A DNA stretch of 64,000 bases. It comes from a virus. This document shows positions 15,301 to 23,297 of the stretch, one piece after another. Location of the stretch: IMG/VR virus record IMGVR_UViG_3300021090_001018, positions 1 to 64,000 of that record, one strand, 5' to 3'. Numbering within the stretch: position 1 is the stretch's first letter; each line of letters begins with the position of its first letter. A program made the position numbers and the translations under genes. The notes under the pieces were generated by a model. That model saw only the letters and a list, made by a program, of their open reading frames with translations. It did not search any database and had not been told where the DNA came from.

Positions 15301-15549
15301 GATAATGATCAAAGGACCGCCCACCAAATTGATGAAATTGACGATGTCGTCCTTCTTGATCTCCTGATCCCAATCTTCCCTCAAGACGGGTTCACCGTTT
15401 ACCAAGCAGATGGTGGGATTAGGGAATTCGATGAAGCCAGGATAGGTCCCCTCCAACCAACCGCGAATCGAAATCCCGCCTGGATGAAAATGCTTCCTCA
15501 TCCCCACGAGCGGTTGGAAGGCATTGGGCGTCTCAATGATATAGGCCAT
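12313..15549 (-). CDS. Tail tip protein (lambda J-like)
   Basis: 1078 residues. A hydrophobic segment LVGGPLIIIVVVLIIAMVAL (about 75-95) precedes a region typical of tip attachment proteins: GEPIEVNYGRNRIYPSLASY and FQYSLFCIGQGFYEV. Later come beta-rich parts and fibronectin type III-like repeats (PIITRLTLTQVDDSVLQVL and following). It follows the NlpC/P60 and DUF1833 tail genes, the usual place of the J protein. It should form the distal tail tip and contact the receptor. The length is close to lambda J. Confidence 0.85.
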   Translation of the reverse strand: MAYIIETPNAFQPLVGMRKHFHPGGISIRGWLEGTYPGFIEFPNPTICLVNGEPVLREDWDQEIKKDDIVNFINLVGGPLIIIVVVLIIAMVALALTMQPPATPGTTPSSDPVFSTKGQTNDIRLGEPIEVNYGRNRIYPSLASYPFFRYVDNDQFQYSLFCIGQGFYEVHAIQVGDTDINTFAEVTYELLQPGEASTLFWSNIETSVEVGGQTFYATNDPEYEAPGWIGPFAVCGPDETVSAVEVDLVYPKGVYRVKKNGSLAIITVRVEFEKRLIDDDGNPLGDWSSLITYSMAAATTTPQRRTSYVALSPGRYEVRGRNPDFQPISTRYGRDVAWESMKGYLIRPTPDYGNITMLAVKIRATNNLNARTQERFNVLATRKLPVRESGGTFSDPVATRSIIWAFVDVFRSFYGGYILSDTFFDWETLETLDALYESRNEHFDWTFRDPITVWEAAKVIARAGRAIPLLAGSLITMRRDGPLEVPVTLFMPDNIVRGSFEWSISLWEPLDFDSLMVEYNEPASGYKQEQVLCILPGDSGDIPKDLRIPGIQDRDHAYHEGLYTLASERYLRENIAFETGLEGFIPSYGDLVAISHDVPRWGQSGYILGVEEESSGTCHLHVSEPLDFSESGDHQILLRKKDGSIIGPFTAQENSDPKIVTIEPIEEIDFLLGGTTEPMLFLFGVIGEITKYGRVVKLEPQGGERVKITLVNEAPIIHTFDELIAPPFTAGPQPPVVPDLPIITRLTLTQVDDSVLQVLASWNPAFGAQFYIIQTSTDGVNWQFRADTVRTSLQFQVTVGLLYVRVAAVNNGQGPWIQGTIDVGRIFGLVIFMPWNADLESGGGNDLEWGIRWWSNPLCDAYRIRVYDNAQSAPILKREVIQTGVEFIYSFDSLEEMAIDDDNLNRLMLVEVDGMSRDSDTDILEADNFPRTLELSNVLPLPPADSSISWEFVSYDEDASAGPTFYFRIYWADGLEADLYRGVVWLSLDASFDPTLEPSSYSFVSSTVGSTPQQGVVGIVLTPDHVFPDTYLWVGLGDIWGPEGAPGSQFVITLDWILEPGTWTDLNRWIDQETWKDA

Positions 15550-15940
15550 AGGAGAAAAAATGGATGGTTCGGAACCCTCGCAAGCGTAGAGTCCTCACCG
15601 TATCAGCAATGGTTGCGAGGTCCTTCCAGGCATGGATGATCTTGCCCCCATCTGCCGCCGTCCAGACTCCAACATGGTGGGGGATCTGTCCTTGGCTCAT
15701 CGCCACCGCGCACATCTCGCTAGGTCGAGCTACCTCCTGCCACAATCGTGCGGTCTCTCGCACAATCTCGCGGGAGATACCCAGTAGATCACTGGAAGCC
15801 ACCCCAGGCAAACTAGGGAGGAGCACTCCTCTTTCCTCCCGATAGATGAGACGCACTAATCCCCAGCAATCAACCCCATCCCTTTCTCTGCCCCCGAGGC
15901 AGTAGGGGATCCCAATATACCTGGTGGACCAATGGTTCAT
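15533..15940 (-). CDS. NlpC/P60-type tail peptidase (lambda K-like)
   Basis: 135 residues. The catalytic Cys lies in GVDCWGLVRLIY (about residue 25) and the His in HHVGVWT (about 88), the Cys-His pair of the NlpC/P60 fold. It should cleave cell-wall peptides during DNA entry or act in tail tip assembly. It overlaps the tip gene by 17 nt and the DUF1833 gene by 4 nt. It has only the peptidase part; the JAB domain found in lambda K is missing. Confidence 0.85.
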   Translation of the reverse strand: MNHWSTRYIGIPYCLGGRERDGVDCWGLVRLIYREERGVLLPSLPGVASSDLLGISREIVRETARLWQEVARPSEMCAVAMSQGQIPHHVGVWTAADGGKIIHAWKDLATIADTVRTLRLRGFRTIHFFSYGLYH

Positions 15941-16440
15941 CCCAATGATGGAAAGCGAAGGCGCGTATAGATGTCAGATGGGAATTTCTTATTGACCACA
16001 TCCATGAAGGTTGCCCGTCCAGTCACTTGTGTGACGTTGACTTGAATCTCCTTCAAATAAAGAACCAAGGGCGGGATCATCTGCGGGCCGGTCAGATCAT
16101 CGCTCAGGTAGGGACGGTAAATCATCTCGACCGGGACCTTCTCGGACATCGCCGCCTGCACAAAATCACTCACCGCCCGGCCGATGTTATCAATGGCGAC
16201 GTTGAGACTCCGAAAGCCCTCTTCATTTTCAGGGGGAAGGGTGATTTGAAAACCACAAGGGGTAAATGTCCGGTCCACCCCATTTTCATCTTTGGCCGTG
16301 ATCCCTTGCCGGGCCTTGACTAGATAAAGAGTGGACTGGACCCCAGACTGGCGAATCTCCAGCGTCTCCAGAATCACCTTGCTGGTAGGACAACTGGCAT
16401 AGGCCTCTTTGATGGCTGTCTCCAAGGATGGGTTGGGCAT
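15937..16440 (-). CDS. DUF1833-type tail protein
   Basis: 167 residues. The start SLETAIKEAYASCPTSKVI, followed by LETLEIRQSG and FTPCGFQITLP, matches the DUF1833 pattern, proteins found between tape measure and tip genes of siphoviruses. A role in the distal tail or tip complex is inferred from this position. The start overlaps neither neighbour badly (2-nt gap upstream, 4-nt overlap downstream). Confidence 0.75.
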   Translation of the reverse strand: MPNPSLETAIKEAYASCPTSKVILETLEIRQSGVQSTLYLVKARQGITAKDENGVDRTFTPCGFQITLPPENEEGFRSLNVAIDNIGRAVSDFVQAAMSEKVPVEMIYRPYLSDDLTGPQMIPPLVLYLKEIQVNVTQVTGRATFMDVVNKKFPSDIYTRLRFPSLG

Positions 16441-16442
16441 GG

Positions 16443-16940
16443 CTATGAGGAATCAATGTATTCCAAACTTGCGGTGACTGTGAAGAGGTTGTCAGAATGG
16501 TCAAAGGAATAGTCGGATTCGAGGAAGGCCATCAATTTGGATTCCCCGAAGATCTCAATATGGAAGGGGCTGGATCCATTCGCCAGAGTCCCATCAAAGA
16601 AGGCCTTGAAGAGAATGTATTGATCCCCTGCGAAATTCCAGTTCACCTCTAGCCGCTCGGTAGGCGCGGTAAGAATGCGGCGGATTCGTTTCCGTCCGCT
16701 CTCCATCAACGTCGATTGTCCCCCAAACTCTCCCGCCATCTGAGGATTCACCAAGGGCAGAGGAACAAGAGAAGGCCAGGTGGGGTAAAAAACGGGAGCC
16801 GGCGGTTCTGGTTCCGGAATCACCTCGCCAATATCCACCAAAGGGACCGCTCCCAGCCAAGTATTGAAATCAGGATCCCCTTCGACAATAATGAAGGGGA
16901 CCCCCGCAAACCACGATTGGAAATCGGAGGAGGCACTCAT
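16443..16940 (-). CDS. Putative distal tail protein, paralogue of 20227-20607
   Basis: 165 residues. The N-terminal 50 residues are Pro-rich (PEPEPPAPVFYPTWPS). The rest has WPSLVPLPLVN, RKRIRR, LEVNWNF, FKAFFDGTLANGSSPFHIE and FTVTASLEYID. The same order (WPxxLPLP, RxRxR, VxW, FKxF, LxNG, IE, WTVTANL) is found in 20227-20607, so both are likely products of an old duplication. It is probably a tail hub or distal tail component; that is inference from position. Confidence 0.6.
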   Translation of the reverse strand: MSASSDFQSWFAGVPFIIVEGDPDFNTWLGAVPLVDIGEVIPEPEPPAPVFYPTWPSLVPLPLVNPQMAGEFGGQSTLMESGRKRIRRILTAPTERLEVNWNFAGDQYILFKAFFDGTLANGSSPFHIEIFGESKLMAFLESDYSFDHSDNLFTVTASLEYIDSS

Positions 16941-17878
16941 GTGGCCACCAGATGGTCAAAGTAGGCGGGGCTATTGAGGTTGTAAATATCCATGTTCCAG
17001 AGCTCCACAAAGAGTGCCCCATCCTGAGTGGGATTTATCGTGATGGGTCCGATCCTGATCCAGCCCGTCCCTAACCCCGCACTCGCAGAGACGTCGACAT
17101 TGATACCTACGGATGGATTTGCCTTAACCACCATCTTGGGACGCAAGCCCGTCACACTGCTCACCTGTTTGGTGTAGATGGAGATGGACCGCGTTCCAGT
17201 AAGAACTCCCCAGCGGAACCGCCACATGTTAGGGATGTCAATGGCCAGGCAGGGCGGAGTAGGGTAGCCCTCATCCGTCGCCTTGCGAATTCCCAGCGCC
17301 AGGTGACGAGTGTCAGCGCGACCATCGCCGAAGACATTGCTCATTCCCCCCAAGCAGATCCCTTTTATGAATCCAATGACACAAGGCGTGGTGGTGCTGT
17401 GATGATCAAAGGTGGGCAGGGGAAGGTCGGAGGTCATGAGGAGATCTACCGCGTGATAATTGGAGGCGGGCGTCGCCGGAAAAACATCTCCGACGCCGGA
17501 CCTAGAACCGTCACTTGCGACAATCATCGAACTGGTCACGGAATTCCCAGCGGCCTCACCTGCCGTGTAATACCAAGATTGGCTGGGGAACCAAGCCGAT
17601 ACTACATAGTAGGTATTCTTGACGATCGCGACGGCCCCAGCCAAGGCCACCGTCATCCATCCAGAACTCCCATCCCCTCCTCGGGTGGCGCTGTCCAATA
17701 AAGCTCCCGCATCCGACCAGAGTTTCAGAGCGATCGAGTTTGACTGAGCTGCATGTTTGTAGAATGAGATAGCCGTCGCTACCCCATCACCACGAGAATA
17801 GAATCTTGCCCCTAATGTATTGTTAGAGGCGGTGCTAGATACCGGGACCCGTCCCTCATAGATGGAATAGGTTGACAT
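16937..17878 (-). CDS. Tail fibre-like protein with DUF4082-type domain
   Basis: 313 residues. Residues about 20-155 match the DUF4082 pattern: GARFYSRGDGVATAISFYKH, LKLWSDAGALLDSAT, SGWMTVALAGAVAI and NTYYVVSAW, ending in SNYHAVDLLMTSD. DUF4082 is a beta-sandwich linked to carbohydrate-binding surface proteins. The C-terminal half is beta-rich and unrecognised. The role is probably receptor or glycan contact at the tail tip. Confidence 0.7.
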   Translation of the reverse strand: MSTYSIYEGRVPVSSTASNNTLGARFYSRGDGVATAISFYKHAAQSNSIALKLWSDAGALLDSATRGGDGSSGWMTVALAGAVAIVKNTYYVVSAWFPSQSWYYTAGEAAGNSVTSSMIVASDGSRSGVGDVFPATPASNYHAVDLLMTSDLPLPTFDHHSTTTPCVIGFIKGICLGGMSNVFGDGRADTRHLALGIRKATDEGYPTPPCLAIDIPNMWRFRWGVLTGTRSISIYTKQVSSVTGLRPKMVVKANPSVGINVDVSASAGLGTGWIRIGPITINPTQDGALFVELWNMDIYNLNSPAYFDHLVAT

Positions 17879-17883
17879 GACCT

Positions 17884-18876
17884 CTAATTGGTTTCGACCG
17901 TGGCACTCGTCTCGATCGCCACGGTACCATAGACACCACCCATCGTAGTCAAGAAAGGCTTCACCACGGTAAAGGTCTTGCCCGCAAAATCACCTCCACC
18001 CTCAAATGTTTGCCCATCAGCAAAGCTCGCTTGGGTGTGAAGAATCTGGTAGAGCCCCCGTATCCTCCCTCTGAGCTGACTGTCATGGTGAACCAAAACG
18101 GGGGTGATCCAAATGGAATTATCGGACATATTGGCTCCAATGATTCCACCAGACCCGAAGGCTAGGGAGCCGGCGGTATATTCGTGGAAGGAAGCGTTGC
18201 CGGCCTTGCTGACCAAAATACTAGATCCTGATCCACCCCAAGATCGAGGCATATAGTGTCCCACACCTGGTCCTGCTAAGAGGTTGGCATGACCAAACCC
18301 TTCACTGTTACCAGCACTCGAATTCTCTTGGTACCGACCTATGAGGAGACATCGCTTGGTATCATCATCCGAGAAGGCGTAGATATCGCCGAAGACGAAA
18401 GCGAAGTAGACGCTCGCGGTATCCCCTGTCAGGATGAACATATAGAAAGTGTGAGAATCGGCGGCCAACCTCCAAACCCGACCGACCCCATCCGCCGTGG
18501 TCGATTTCCTCACCACCGCATGACCTGTGGTCAAGAGTTGTGACGGCAGAGGAAACTGCCCGCTGCCGGTCCCCACCGTGCCCACTCCAGTCAGGACCTC
18601 CCATCCCGTGATCCAAGCCTCCTTGTAGGTAGCCGTGACATTAGGACCATTGTCGTTGACGTGGACAACACAGTCACTTCCACCGGCCCCCACCTTGAAC
18701 CCGGCGCAATTTCCCGAAGCGGCAACCGGCTCAGACCACCCCGCAGCGGATTTGCCCGAATATCCATCAACCAGACATGCTCGCAAGACACGGATCAGAT
18801 CGTTGGCCTGGCCTGCAAGAAGCCCAGGTCCTGAGGCATCAGAAGATGAGTAGATTGTAAGTTGAGAGGCAGACAT
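17884..18876 (-). CDS. Putative phage structural/fibre protein
   Basis: 330 residues, Gly/Ser-rich, beta-rich. It begins with LTIYSSSDASGPGLLAGQANDLIRVLRAC and has GKSAAGWSEPVAASGNCAGFK and FEGGGDFAGKTF. The pattern resembles proteins annotated as phage structural proteins next to tail tip genes. There are no enzymatic motifs. Between a DUF4082 protein and the lysis-like genes, it is likely part of the tail fibre or a tip decoration. Confidence 0.6.
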   Translation of the reverse strand: MSASQLTIYSSSDASGPGLLAGQANDLIRVLRACLVDGYSGKSAAGWSEPVAASGNCAGFKVGAGGSDCVVHVNDNGPNVTATYKEAWITGWEVLTGVGTVGTGSGQFPLPSQLLTTGHAVVRKSTTADGVGRVWRLAADSHTFYMFILTGDTASVYFAFVFGDIYAFSDDDTKRCLLIGRYQENSSAGNSEGFGHANLLAGPGVGHYMPRSWGGSGSSILVSKAGNASFHEYTAGSLAFGSGGIIGANMSDNSIWITPVLVHHDSQLRGRIRGLYQILHTQASFADGQTFEGGGDFAGKTFTVVKPFLTTMGGVYGTVAIETSATVETN

Positions 18877-18936
18877 ATGAACTCTGGTTGGTTCTGGATC
18901 GTCCCCCGAAGAAGGACGATCCAGAAGAGGTAGCCC

Positions 18937-19647
18937 TTACGACTGTGGTGGAGTCGGAGCCAGGTTCTTGAGTGCGTTGATCGTATCCATCACCTGCTGG
19001 GCGGCGACCTTCGCATCTTGATTGTTCACCTGGGTCTTCAACAATGTCATGACTTGATTCAAGACACCCGCATCGGCCTGATGGGCCTGCATCCAATTCA
19101 CCAACTCGTTATCATAGGTGGCACCATTAGGAAGGGACTTGACAAACTCACGCATGGTCTCCACCGTCTGGGCGATGTTCCCTGCCGTAACAAGAGACTT
19201 CTTGCTCCGCCAGTAGCCCCAGAGGGAAAAGAGCGCCCCTAGCGCCGTCCCAGTCATCCCTCCTACCCCAAATAGATTCCCCACTGTCGTACCAACCTCT
19301 TGAATATTCTTCGCGCCCTCACCCGGATGGTAGAGGTAGGCCTCCTGAGTATTGGTCACGATCATCGTGTTCGTTTGCTGGACAACAACTGGGATGATGT
19401 TAGTCTGCCATTCCACCACGCCCACGGTATTTGTTACGGTGACGGCATTGGTCCTCACCACGGTGACGTCGAAGATGTTCGTCCTCAAGACCACGATAGG
19501 AATCTGGTTGGTCTCGATGTTAAACAATCCTTGCTCAAACCGAGTGGGAGGTCGAGATGCACACCCCACGAAGATTGAGAGACCAATAAGGCCTCCCAAG
19601 AAGAGAGCAAGAGTTCCGGTGATAAAAGACATCAATTTATTTCTCAT
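18937..19647 (-). CDS. Putative lipoprotein with C-terminal membrane/helical part
   Basis: 236 residues. The N-terminus has a basic start, a hydrophobic stretch (TGTLALFLGGLIGLSIF) and FVGC at 27-30, a fair lipobox. It is followed by Asn/Thr-rich strands (TNAVTVTNTVGVVEWQTN). A second hydrophobic segment (VGGMTGTALGALFSLWGYW) lies near 130 and helices form the end. The organisation could suit an outer-membrane spanin or a holin-linked protein. It lies next to another membrane protein gene at 19699, so a lysis role is plausible but not shown. Asn-Thr-rich lipoproteins of this kind are frequent in Verrucomicrobia (general impression). Confidence 0.55.
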   Translation of the reverse strand: MRNKLMSFITGTLALFLGGLIGLSIFVGCASRPPTRFEQGLFNIETNQIPIVVLRTNIFDVTVVRTNAVTVTNTVGVVEWQTNIIPVVVQQTNTMIVTNTQEAYLYHPGEGAKNIQEVGTTVGNLFGVGGMTGTALGALFSLWGYWRSKKSLVTAGNIAQTVETMREFVKSLPNGATYDNELVNWMQAHQADAGVLNQVMTLLKTQVNNQDAKVAAQQVMDTINALKNLAPTPPQS

Positions 19648-19698
19648 ATCCCCATTCTACGACCTAAGCTGAAAAGGGCAATATAAATCTGCCGCCTA

Positions 19699-20097
19699 TC
19701 AAGGCTTGCCATTCGTCGGCACGACACGAGCCCTTAGATAGGCAATCAGTTCCTGGTTCTGCTCGACCATCTTCTGGATGAGATTTACCGTGACCTTCAT
19801 ATGCTCCGTGGCCGCCGCTCGCATATCGCTGATATCACGACTGATTCGCAGATCTGTATTATCTAGAGCCTTTCGATCCGTCTGCTGAAGCTCTCTCATA
19901 TGATCAACGGAGAGAGACAATCGAGCCAAAGACACCACCAGTTCTCGAGTGGTGGTAGACTGGGCCCAGCCGTAGCCCAAAGAGGTTGAGCATATGACAA
20001 GCAAGATGCCCCCCATGAGTTGCGACCAGATTGGACTTTTCTCCCTCCGGGGGCGGTCGAAGTCATCTGCATCATCGGTTCTGGAATTGTGTGCCAT
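19699..20097 (-). CDS. Single-pass membrane protein with coiled coil, possible lysis protein
   Basis: 132 residues from ATG 20097 (MAHNSRTDDADDFDRPRREK). A charged cytoplasmic part, one transmembrane helix (QLMGGILLVICSTSLGYGWA), then a coiled coil (LARLSLSVDHMRELQQTD and onwards). N-in, C-out with a coiled coil resembles an inner-membrane spanin, but other tail or lysis roles are possible. In-frame upstream starts at 20139 and 20223 exist; the extra residues (HEGTRKEEPRETKQRR) read like untranslated purine-rich leader, so I use the shorter form. Confidence 0.5.
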   Translation of the reverse strand: MAHNSRTDDADDFDRPRREKSPIWSQLMGGILLVICSTSLGYGWAQSTTTRELVVSLARLSLSVDHMRELQQTDRKALDNTDLRISRDISDMRAAATEHMKVTVNLIQKMVEQNQELIAYLRARVVPTNGKP

Positions 20098-20226
20098 AGT
20101 GGACGGTCTCGATCCTGAAGGATCTTTCTTGCGTTGCATAAAGAAGAACCAATTCCTTCTCTGTTTTGTTTCCCTTGGTTCTTCCTTTCGTGTCCCTTCG
20201 TGGTAGATGCTATCTCCTAACATAGA

Positions 20227-20607
20227 TCAGAAGATTATGGGGTTGACTAAGTCTAGATTTGCCGTCACCGTCCAGATACCGTCTGCACGGGTCGCGGAGT
20301 AGCCGTCTTCAATCCTCATGGCCCACTCCGTCAGTTCGGTATTGTAGGGGAACCGCAATTCGATCTTGCACTGAGAGGCCCCATTATTCAGATTGGTGTG
20401 GAGGAAAGTCTTGAAGGAGGCAAATTGAATCGAGGTGAGCACCCAGGTAACCGCCAGTCCAGAATAGGACCTCTCAAACCGCGATCGTCGCGCGATTAGC
20501 GTTCCTTTATCCTGGGACATTATCGTGCCATTACGCGGGTTCCCTGAGTAGTTAATTGATGGGAGGGGCAGAGCCGCCGGCCAGGTATTGTCGACTTGGA
20601 GGATCAT
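20227..20607 (-). CDS. Putative tail protein behind the tape measure gene
   Basis: 126 residues. The start LQVDNTWPAALPLPSINYSG and the order RRSRFERSY, LAVTWVLT, FASFKTFLHTNLNNGA, KIELRF, IWTVTANLDLV recur in the paralogue at 16443-16940. It overlaps the tape measure gene by 4 nt. Small proteins at this place are usually distal tail or minor tail proteins. This is inference from gene order. Confidence 0.65.
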   Translation of the reverse strand: MILQVDNTWPAALPLPSINYSGNPRNGTIMSQDKGTLIARRSRFERSYSGLAVTWVLTSIQFASFKTFLHTNLNNGASQCKIELRFPYNTELTEWAMRIEDGYSATRADGIWTVTANLDLVNPIIF

Positions 20608-23294
20608 TGTTTCCCTCGCTTCAGACCCCAGGTCTGCTCCATGGAACGGGGAATGTCACCACGACCATCGCGAACCTCTGAACTGATCTCACTCCTCAAT
20701 CGGCGGAGGACAATCTCCACTACCTTCTGGTCCCCTTCCTGCCTCTCAGTAACCTGTGGTTGAACGTCTGTGTAATTGTTGATGATCACCTTCGTACCGC
20801 CACCATCCAACTGGTCATTGGAGATGATGGAACCGCTCCGAGATGGTGAGAACATTTCTGGTCCGCGTTCCCCTACCAAGAAGGCCTTACCCGGAGACAC
20901 TGGACCTCCCTCGGCCTTCTCGCCTCCAAACTCAAGCTGGACAGATTGAATGGTGGAGACGATATTGGCAGCGGCCGCCACCACCGCAGCAACCGCAACC
21001 AGGTTAGCGGGGAAGGGTAGAGCCAAGGCGCCGGCGACTCCCTGCTGAATCTTGATGATGGATTCCGCAATCGCGAAGGCCTTAGAGGCTGCAAACATGA
21101 CCTTATAGATGGCGGATTGTTCACCGGCCGCGGCTTTCGTCGCCGCAGTCAGAGCCCCAAACATCTCTTGACCCGCTTGGATCAAGATCATGTTCTGTGC
21201 CATCTGGAGCTTCTTGACCTGTTCATTATAGGCCTCGATGGCCGCGGCTTTCCTCTTCTGAACTTCTTCGGTCAATTCAACCTCCTGGTTGCCCAGATCC
21301 TCCAAGATCTTCAGCTTGTCTTGGTTCATCTGGATCTCATTAGAAACGGCCTGGGCCTGTTGACTGAATGGGTCGAATAGTTGAGTAGCAGTTCCACCTC
21401 CCCCTTGCTGCAAACCGGCTCGCTGGAGCATCTCGATGGCCTTGCCGGCTTCCATTTGCCCGCCTTGTCCCGGTTGGATGGCCTTCATGAGTTCCGCAGC
21501 GGTGGGGGTGGGACCGCGGAGACCTCCCTCAGGCAACCCCAGAGCTTTGAGGAGCTCATTTACTTTGGCCGAGTCAATCATCTTCTTGACCTGGCTAAGG
21601 GCATTGCCCACCTTAGTGGTCGCTTGCTCCGCGGCAGTCCCTATTCCCTTCAAAGTATTCACGATGGCGGTCGTGGGTGGCTTGATTGCCTCGGCCGCCC
21701 CTACCGAGGTCTTCACTAATCCCTGCCATAACTCATCATTGGTTCCCTTGACCGTTTCCAACATTCCTTGAAGCTTCTCCCTGACGGTATCAACGAAAGG
21801 AACGGTGAAGTCATTAGCGATCTTCTTCATCGGAGCCAAGCCCAACCGATCGCGAATGGCGGCCGGGAGCAGATCAATCACCTGGTTGACCGATTGGATC
21901 ATGAAATTGAAACCGTCCACCACGACCCGGATGACCTGGTTGCTTATCAGCTTGACCAGGTCTAGGAGGATAATTTGAAAGGTGAGGGTCTGCTCCATCA
22001 GCTTCAGGAACCCCATGAGGAGCACCTTCAGGAGGTCACGGATGCCTCCAAAGACGAACAGAACCGCCTTAGCAGCATAGACCAAGGCTGTCCCCAACAC
22101 GCTAGCCGTTTCCTTGATAGACTCATTAGCCGCTGTCCCTGATTTGGCCATCTCTTTGAGCTCATCGTTCAGCTTGACGAGAGTGGGGGCCAAACCTTCA
22201 CCAATGGTGATGAGAAGGTCTTCGAAGAGATTCTTAGTGATGGTGAGCTGGGAGGAAAGACTAGCGAGGTTCTTGGAAGAGATCTCCTCCGTCGTCCCGC
22301 CCGCCTGGCGGAGGGCTGCCTCATACTCACGGATCCTTTGCGAGGTCCCCATCAAGGCCAAGATGGCTGATAAAGAACGGTCTTGGAACCCCATCATCGC
22401 GAAGGCCATTCTCCTCTCCTCAACCGTCGCCCCCGCCATCGCCTTCTCCAACGAACCCATGACATCAGCCAGATTGTTGATGTTCCCCTGGGCATCAAAG
22501 ACGGAAACCCCCATCTGGTTAAACATATCCCGGTTCTCAATCGAGGCCCTCTGCAAATCACGAAGGACGATAGCCAGCGCCTCACCTGCTGCGGCTCCTT
22601 TCAATCCCTGATCGGCAAAGGTGGCTAAGACCGCTACTCCCTCCTCCACATCTTTGTTCACCGACCGCAAAGCCGCGGCCGCCTTGTTGGTCAGAGCCTC
22701 ACTGAATTGTCGAATATCAGCATTGGCGAGGACGTTCGCCTTGCTTAAGACGTCGGAGACCCGAGTCATATTCTTCAGGTTCTCCGTCGCATCCTTTGAT
22801 CTCAGCCCCAGAGCCGATTGGGCGTCGGCCAACAGGGTAGTGGCGGTCGAGAGATCGAACATGCCTGCGGTGGCAAACTTGGCTACCGCCGGTAGGGCCT
22901 TCATCGATTGTTCGGCATCCAGACCGGCCGAGGCCAGGAAGAAATAAGCCTTAGCCAACTCCTCAGCAGATTGAATGGTCTCCCCAGACATGGAGCGGGC
23001 CAGTTCGGCCATGCTCTTCTTGGTCCCCTCTGACAGGTCCCCCATGATGGCCAATGACTCCGTCATGGCTTTGTCGAACTTCACGAACTCCTTGATGGCA
23101 ACGAAGGCCACGACCCCGAAGGCCGCCGCCATCCCGGCAGCCAGGGACGCCGTTGTCTTGAGCATGGCGGCGGAACCTGAGCTAACTGAGAGCTCCGCCT
23201 GCTTCATTCCTTTGACCAATCTGGAGGAATCCGCAGTGAGACGAACGAAGAGGGTGCCTAGACTCCCGCCACCTAATGCGTCTCCGATAGCCAT
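20604..23294 (-). CDS. Tail tape measure protein
   Basis: 896 residues. The N-terminal about 300 residues follow the TP901-type tape measure pattern: FVKFDKAMTESLAIMGDLSE, MSGETIQSAEELAKAYFFLA and AGEALAIVLRDLQRAS. Hydrophobic helices lie at about 35-65 and 400-440, and a long helical coiled-coil region follows. The end, GEKAEGGPVSPGKAFLVGER with GPEMFSPSRSGSII, is also typical. It sets the tail length and probably enters the cell envelope during injection. It directly follows the frameshifted tail chaperone genes. Confidence 0.95.
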   Translation of the reverse strand: MAIGDALGGGSLGTLFVRLTADSSRLVKGMKQAELSVSSGSAAMLKTTASLAAGMAAAFGVVAFVAIKEFVKFDKAMTESLAIMGDLSEGTKKSMAELARSMSGETIQSAEELAKAYFFLASAGLDAEQSMKALPAVAKFATAGMFDLSTATTLLADAQSALGLRSKDATENLKNMTRVSDVLSKANVLANADIRQFSEALTNKAAAALRSVNKDVEEGVAVLATFADQGLKGAAAGEALAIVLRDLQRASIENRDMFNQMGVSVFDAQGNINNLADVMGSLEKAMAGATVEERRMAFAMMGFQDRSLSAILALMGTSQRIREYEAALRQAGGTTEEISSKNLASLSSQLTITKNLFEDLLITIGEGLAPTLVKLNDELKEMAKSGTAANESIKETASVLGTALVYAAKAVLFVFGGIRDLLKVLLMGFLKLMEQTLTFQIILLDLVKLISNQVIRVVVDGFNFMIQSVNQVIDLLPAAIRDRLGLAPMKKIANDFTVPFVDTVREKLQGMLETVKGTNDELWQGLVKTSVGAAEAIKPPTTAIVNTLKGIGTAAEQATTKVGNALSQVKKMIDSAKVNELLKALGLPEGGLRGPTPTAAELMKAIQPGQGGQMEAGKAIEMLQRAGLQQGGGGTATQLFDPFSQQAQAVSNEIQMNQDKLKILEDLGNQEVELTEEVQKRKAAAIEAYNEQVKKLQMAQNMILIQAGQEMFGALTAATKAAAGEQSAIYKVMFAASKAFAIAESIIKIQQGVAGALALPFPANLVAVAAVVAAAANIVSTIQSVQLEFGGEKAEGGPVSPGKAFLVGERGPEMFSPSRSGSIISNDQLDGGGTKVIINNYTDVQPQVTERQEGDQKVVEIVLRRLRSEISSEVRDGRGDIPRSMEQTWGLKRGKQ

Positions 23295-23297
23295 ACG

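Noticed and set aside
20098-20223. Upstream extension of the membrane protein gene (HEGTRKEEPRETK)
   Set aside because: The bases are a purine-rich leader of the ACCACGAAGG type. Such leaders are often open in frame but not translated.
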